From Ventricola sp017626895 (GTDB taxonomy: Bacteria; Bacillota; Clostridia; Christensenellales; Aristaeellaceae), in contig JAGAHV010000246.1 of the NCBI GenBank assembly GCA_017626895.1, positions 1 through 18,558 on the forward strand: 18,558 nt of DNA, given 5' to 3'. The notes beneath the pieces were generated by a model. The model was not told the DNA's origin, searched no databases, and saw nothing but the letters and a program-made list of their open reading frames with translations. Position 1 is the stretch's first letter. Each line of letters begins with the position of its first letter. Below are positions 15,815 to 18,558 of the stretch, piece after piece. Position numbers and translations under genes: made by a program.

Positions 15815-15843
15815 TTGATTTTCTCTCCGTTGTGAGATAAAAT
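15815..15843 (+). promoter_or_regulatory. Probable promoter for the AI-2E-type permease gene
   Basis: TTGATT (15815-15820) and TAAAAT (15838-15843) are separated by 17 nt. It is divergent from the ybaB promoter in the same 196-nt gap between the two genes. The leader would be about 50 nt. Confidence 0.6.
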
Positions 15844-15898
15844 AATCAGTAAAATGTGATACATTCAGGGCCGAACAGATGACTTCAACGGAGGGTTT

Positions 15899-17089
15899 AT
15901 GCAAAAAATCACGAAAATGCTGAATGGACGCTGGATCCCGTATACCATCGCAACTTGTTCTGCCGTCGTCCTTTATGTGGTCCTTACACATTTCCATACC
16001 ATTCGCGCAGCTTTCGACGCGCTGTTCGGATATACCTTTCCGGTGGTTATGGCCATCATTATTGCATATATACTTGATCCGCTTGTTCGCTTTTTTGAAC
16101 GCTTTCCCTTTGGGAAGGTGCGCAACCGGCATCTTGCCAGAAACCTTTCGGTCGCACTGGCTTTTCTGTTTCTTCTGGTTTTCGTCATTATCCTGATGTC
16201 GGCCCTGATCCCGCAGCTGATTTCAAGCGTGCTCAGTTTCATTGACAATATGGACGGGTACATTACGCAGCTGCTGAACCTGATTAATTCCTTTGGGCTG
16301 ACCGTCGAACAAAATGTCGAGGGCATTAATCTGGACCTGTCCGCCGTGACGACATACAGCGCCAATATTCTCGGCACGATTTCAAGGTACCTGCGGGAAA
16401 ACCTTTCGGTCGTTCTCAGCAGTTCCACCACCATCGGCAGCCGCATCTTTGCCTGGATTATCGCCTTTATTCTTTCCATCTACTTTCTGATTGACCTTAA
16501 ATCGATTGTCCGGGGCGTCAGGCGTCTGCTGAAACTGATTGTTCCGGAGGACAAACAGGTGGGTCTGCGCCTTTTCCTCTCAAAATGCAATGCCATCATC
16601 GGAAAATATGTGGTATTTGAACTGATCGACGCGCTCATTGTCGGATTTTCCACTTTCATCTTTATGACCATCATGAAGATGCCTTCTGCGGTCCTGATTT
16701 CCGTCGTGGTCGGGGTAACCAACCTGGCACCGACTTTCGGCCCGCTGGTGGGCGCCGTGATCGGGGCATTTATCCTGCTCCTGGCCGACCCCTGGAACGC
16801 GCTTGCGTTCATCATCTTTACCATTATTCTGCAGACCATTGACGGGTATGTCATCAAACCGAAGATGTTCGGCGGCACACTCGGGGTTTCATCGGTCGTG
16901 ATTCTTGCCTTTATCATCATCGGCGGGCGCATGTTCGGCATCTGGGGGCTGCTTCTGGCGATTCCGACGGCTGCGATTGCCGACTTTGTCTATAACGAAC
17001 TGTTCCTGCCATGGCTTGAAAAGCGCAAAAAGGCCGCACAGGAACAGAAAAAGAAACAGCTGCAGGAACAGGCCGCGGCAAAGCAGTAA
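15899..17089 (+). CDS. AI-2E family transporter (YtvI/PerM-like permease)
   Basis: A 396-residue polytopic membrane protein. Two membrane helices lie near the N-terminus (ATCSAVVLYVVLTHF and TFPVVMAIIIAYILDPLVRF), then one at about 78-103. A less hydrophobic loop follows (~105-170), then a helix near 185 and a C-terminal cluster of about four more. The family signature near the end is QTIDGYVIKPKMFGG followed by SSVVILAFIIIGGRMFGIWG. The tail is a charged Lys/Gln/Ala-rich stretch of about 25 residues. Substrate cannot be told: family members include autoinducer-2 exporters, Na+/H+ antiporters and unknowns. The start ATG 15899 follows GGAGGG (15890-15895). It is probably co-transcribed with the hydrolase gene 54 nt downstream; that gap holds an imperfect hairpin (around 17106-17126) just before the next ribosome binding site. 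Confidence 0.88.
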   Translation: MQKITKMLNGRWIPYTIATCSAVVLYVVLTHFHTIRAAFDALFGYTFPVVMAIIIAYILDPLVRFFERFPFGKVRNRHLARNLSVALAFLFLLVFVIILMSALIPQLISSVLSFIDNMDGYITQLLNLINSFGLTVEQNVEGINLDLSAVTTYSANILGTISRYLRENLSVVLSSSTTIGSRIFAWIIAFILSIYFLIDLKSIVRGVRRLLKLIVPEDKQVGLRLFLSKCNAIIGKYVVFELIDALIVGFSTFIFMTIMKMPSAVLISVVVGVTNLAPTFGPLVGAVIGAFILLLADPWNALAFIIFTIILQTIDGYVIKPKMFGGTLGVSSVVILAFIIIGGRMFGIWGLLLAIPTAAIADFVYNELFLPWLEKRKKAAQEQKKKQLQEQAAAKQ

Positions 17090-17143
17090 CCGGGGCAGGC
17101 AAATCAGCCCGGGCTCAACGTCGGGCCTGAGGAGGAACGTCAG

Positions 17144-17947
17144 ATGGACTTTACGCGAATTCGGTCTGAAATCGAAAAGCTGGAGGGGAACATCGGCATC
17201 GCCATTGAGGCGGGCGATGGCACCCGGTATCAGTTTAACGGCGATATGCCGATTGAGGCAGCGTCGGTGATTAAGCTGCCGATTATGGGGGCCGTATTTG
17301 AAGCCGCTCAGGAAGGGCGGATACCGCTTTGCCAGACAGTGGAAACAAGGGCAGAGGAGATGATGCCGGGCTGCGGCGTCCTGACCCGCCTGCATCCGGG
17401 TCTGTGTCTGACCGTGCGGGACCTTGTCGTTCTGATGATCATCGTTTCCGACAATACCGCAACCAACCGCCTGATTGATCTGGTCGGAATGGACACCATA
17501 AACCGCTTTATTGACCGCCAGGGCCTCCACGGAACACGGCTGCGCCGGAAACTGTTTGATGCAGCTTTGTCCGCAAAGGGCATCCAGAATACCGTTGCGG
17601 CAAATGACATTTTCCTGCTGCTCCGGCGCATTCTGAACAGGGAACTGGTCAGTCAGGAGGCCTCCGGTGAGATGCTTGAGATTCTTTCCGCTCAGCAGCT
17701 GAACGGGAAGATTCCGTTCTATCTTTCCTCCAATTCAGAGGGAACAAAGCCGGCTTATCCGGATGTGGACTGTGCACATAAAACAGGTGAGGATGAGGGA
17801 ATTACACACGATGTCGGCATCCTTTTCACGGAGAGTCCCTCGATCCTCTGTTTTCTCAGCGAGAAGACGGAGGTGCAGCGGGCCCTTCGCGCGATTCAGA
17901 AAATCGCAGGGCTCCTTGCCTATCCGGATCGGACCGATTTTGCATAA
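17144..17947 (+). CDS. Class A beta-lactamase-fold serine hydrolase, no signal peptide
   Basis: A 267-residue protein (PF13354-like). Active-site motifs are SVIK (Ser41-Lys44), SDN (102-104) and KTG (213-215), in the order and spacing of class A beta-lactamases. Two features argue against a typical enzyme. There is no signal peptide: MDFTRIRSEIEKLEG starts directly into the fold, and ATG 17144 has AGGAGG at 17129-17134. The omega-loop Glu166 of class A enzymes is also not seen: the matching stretch TRLRRKLFDAA has Leu137 near that position. A cytoplasmic esterase, peptidase or penicillin-binding role is possible. A resistance function should not be assumed. It probably shares a transcript with the permease gene upstream. 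Confidence 0.82.
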   Translation: MDFTRIRSEIEKLEGNIGIAIEAGDGTRYQFNGDMPIEAASVIKLPIMGAVFEAAQEGRIPLCQTVETRAEEMMPGCGVLTRLHPGLCLTVRDLVVLMIIVSDNTATNRLIDLVGMDTINRFIDRQGLHGTRLRRKLFDAALSAKGIQNTVAANDIFLLLRRILNRELVSQEASGEMLEILSAQQLNGKIPFYLSSNSEGTKPAYPDVDCAHKTGEDEGITHDVGILFTESPSILCFLSEKTEVQRALRAIQKIAGLLAYPDRTDFA

Positions 17948-18011
17948 TAACTGACCGGACTTCAAAAGCGCCCTGAACCGTCAAAAAGAATAGGATTTGT
18001 CCTCTGTTTAT

Positions 18012-18019
18012 GGTATACT
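18012..18019 (+). promoter_or_regulatory. Extended -10 promoter for the XpaC-like gene
   Basis: TGGTATACT fits an extended -10 element (TG at 18012-18013... with TATACT at 18014-18019). No good -35 lies at 16-18 nt, which is common for extended -10 promoters. The leader to ATG 18078 is about 52 nt and contains a T7 run (18044-18050 region). No clear terminator is visible between the hydrolase stop and this promoter. Confidence 0.5.
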
Positions 18020-18077
18020 TGACGCAAAGTAACGAAGCATTCTTTTTTTGTGATCAGTTGATTCTGAGAGGATAACA

Positions 18078-18558
18078 ATGAAAAAATCACACGCCAGAAA
18101 AATAAAGGGATATCTGAGTCTGCTGCCAAAATGGGTCTATTATCTGGGTTCACTGTTTATCGCCGGTCCTGTCGGTCCCATTATCTTTTTCATCCTGTTT
18201 ACGGTTCTTGACAGGGCTGAGAATGTGCTTGAGGATGACAGTGATGAAACCGCCTCCACCTATTCCCAGACGTTTCATCAGTACCGTCCATCCGGTGCCG
18301 GAAACCGCGGGAACGTCGTTGTCGGGGATGACTATACGGTAAGGGATGAGGAACCCGAAACTGCCGCCTCCGCTTCATCCGGCCGCAAACAATCGCAGAA
18401 GCCGTTTGAGGAGGAGGAGATCCCCTCATTTGATTCATCCGATGTCCGGGAAATCATCGCGCAGGGCGAACGGGCACTGCAAATGATCCAGCGGGCGAAC
18501 AGCCGTATTCCGGATCCGACGCTTTCCGCCACCATCGACTCCATTGAAACCAGCTGCC
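18078..18558 (+). CDS. XpaC-like (5-bromo-4-chloroindolyl phosphate hydrolysis family) membrane protein, 5' part
   Basis: The frame is open from ATG 18078 to the window end (160 residues), with GAGAGG at 18066-18071. A basic N-terminus (MKKSHARKIKGYL) precedes one hydrophobic hairpin or helix (VYYLGSLFIAGPVGPIIFFILFTVL, residues ~20-44). A long acidic, Ser-rich, low-complexity linker follows (~50-120), then the start of a helical domain (DVREIIAQGERALQMIQRANSRI) that resembles XpaC. XpaC proteins are often encoded next to a TelA-type toxic-anion resistance protein, which would lie beyond the edge here. Molecular function of the family is poorly defined. The assignment rests on layout and the short helical stretch. 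Confidence 0.6.
   Translation, partial: MKKSHARKIKGYLSLLPKWVYYLGSLFIAGPVGPIIFFILFTVLDRAENVLEDDSDETASTYSQTFHQYRPSGAGNRGNVVVGDDYTVRDEEPETAASASSGRKQSQKPFEEEEIPSFDSSDVREIIAQGERALQMIQRANSRIPDPTLSATIDSIETSC

Noticed and set aside
17106..17126. Hairpin between the permease and hydrolase genes as a terminator
   Set aside because: It has a bulged stem of about 7 bp without a T-run and is directly followed by the next ribosome binding site. At most it modulates translation.
17144..17947. Acquired antibiotic-resistance beta-lactamase
   Set aside because: No signal peptide, no visible Glu166, no mobile-element context and base use like its neighbours.
18064..18081. Stretch resembling the lac operator core (GAGAGGATAACAATG)
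   Set aside because: It is explained by a Shine-Dalgarno (GAGAGG) plus start codon, lacks dyad symmetry, and no lac-type gene is present.

Overview
The window looks like an ordinary chromosomal segment from a Bacillota (Firmicutes) bacterium, probably of the Clostridia. The reasons are the phoH / pgpH (yqfF) / ybeY / cdd / era cluster, strong AGGAGG-type ribosome binding sites with frequent TTG and GTG starts, a two-module acyl-CoA-dehydratase-activase-like protein, an XpaC-type protein and a YtvI-type AI-2E permease. Base composition is moderate in GC. I saw no tRNA, rRNA, insertion sequence, phage gene or CRISPR array, and I do not assign a genus.

Layout. (a) 1-944, plus strand: two tandem VanY-family peptidoglycan carboxypeptidases. 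The first is cut by the window edge and its C-terminus overlaps the second by about 120 nt. (b) 968-2154: galE with a near-consensus promoter and its own terminator hairpin. (c) 2161-2353: a structured leader with two similar hairpin units whose stems differ by a compensatory base-pair change, followed by a third hairpin beside the purB ribosome binding site. (d) 2354-3649: purB. (e) 3788-9552: a probable operon of a degenerate response-regulator-like protein, phoH, pgpH, a single-ORF YbeY-cytidine deaminase fusion, and era. (f) 9660-10181: a small unknown secreted protein. (g) 10178-10217: a perfect two-way terminator that contains the stop codons of both converging genes. (h) 10214-14512, minus strand: a two-gene activase/dehydratase-like unit separated by one in-frame TGA directly followed by GTG. 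(i) 14756-15702, minus strand: ybaB-recR with a terminator. (j) 15899-17947, plus strand: an AI-2E-type permease and a class A beta-lactamase-fold serine hydrolase with no signal peptide. (k) 18078 to the end: the start of an XpaC-like membrane-anchored protein.

How the genes fit together. Most products are housekeeping: sugar-nucleotide epimerisation (GalE), purine synthesis (PurB), rRNA maturation and ribosome assembly (YbeY, Era, probably PhoH), c-di-AMP turnover (PgpH), pyrimidine salvage (CDA), recombinational repair (RecR, YbaB) and wall trimming (VanY). The most unusual points are the YbeY-CDA fusion that keeps an internal Shine-Dalgarno and TTG start for free CDA, the tandem RNA element before purB, the activase gene pair joined or split at one TGA codon, and the overprinted tail of the first VanY protein. 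None of these amounts to a clearly new multi-gene system. The purB leader is the best candidate for something undescribed.
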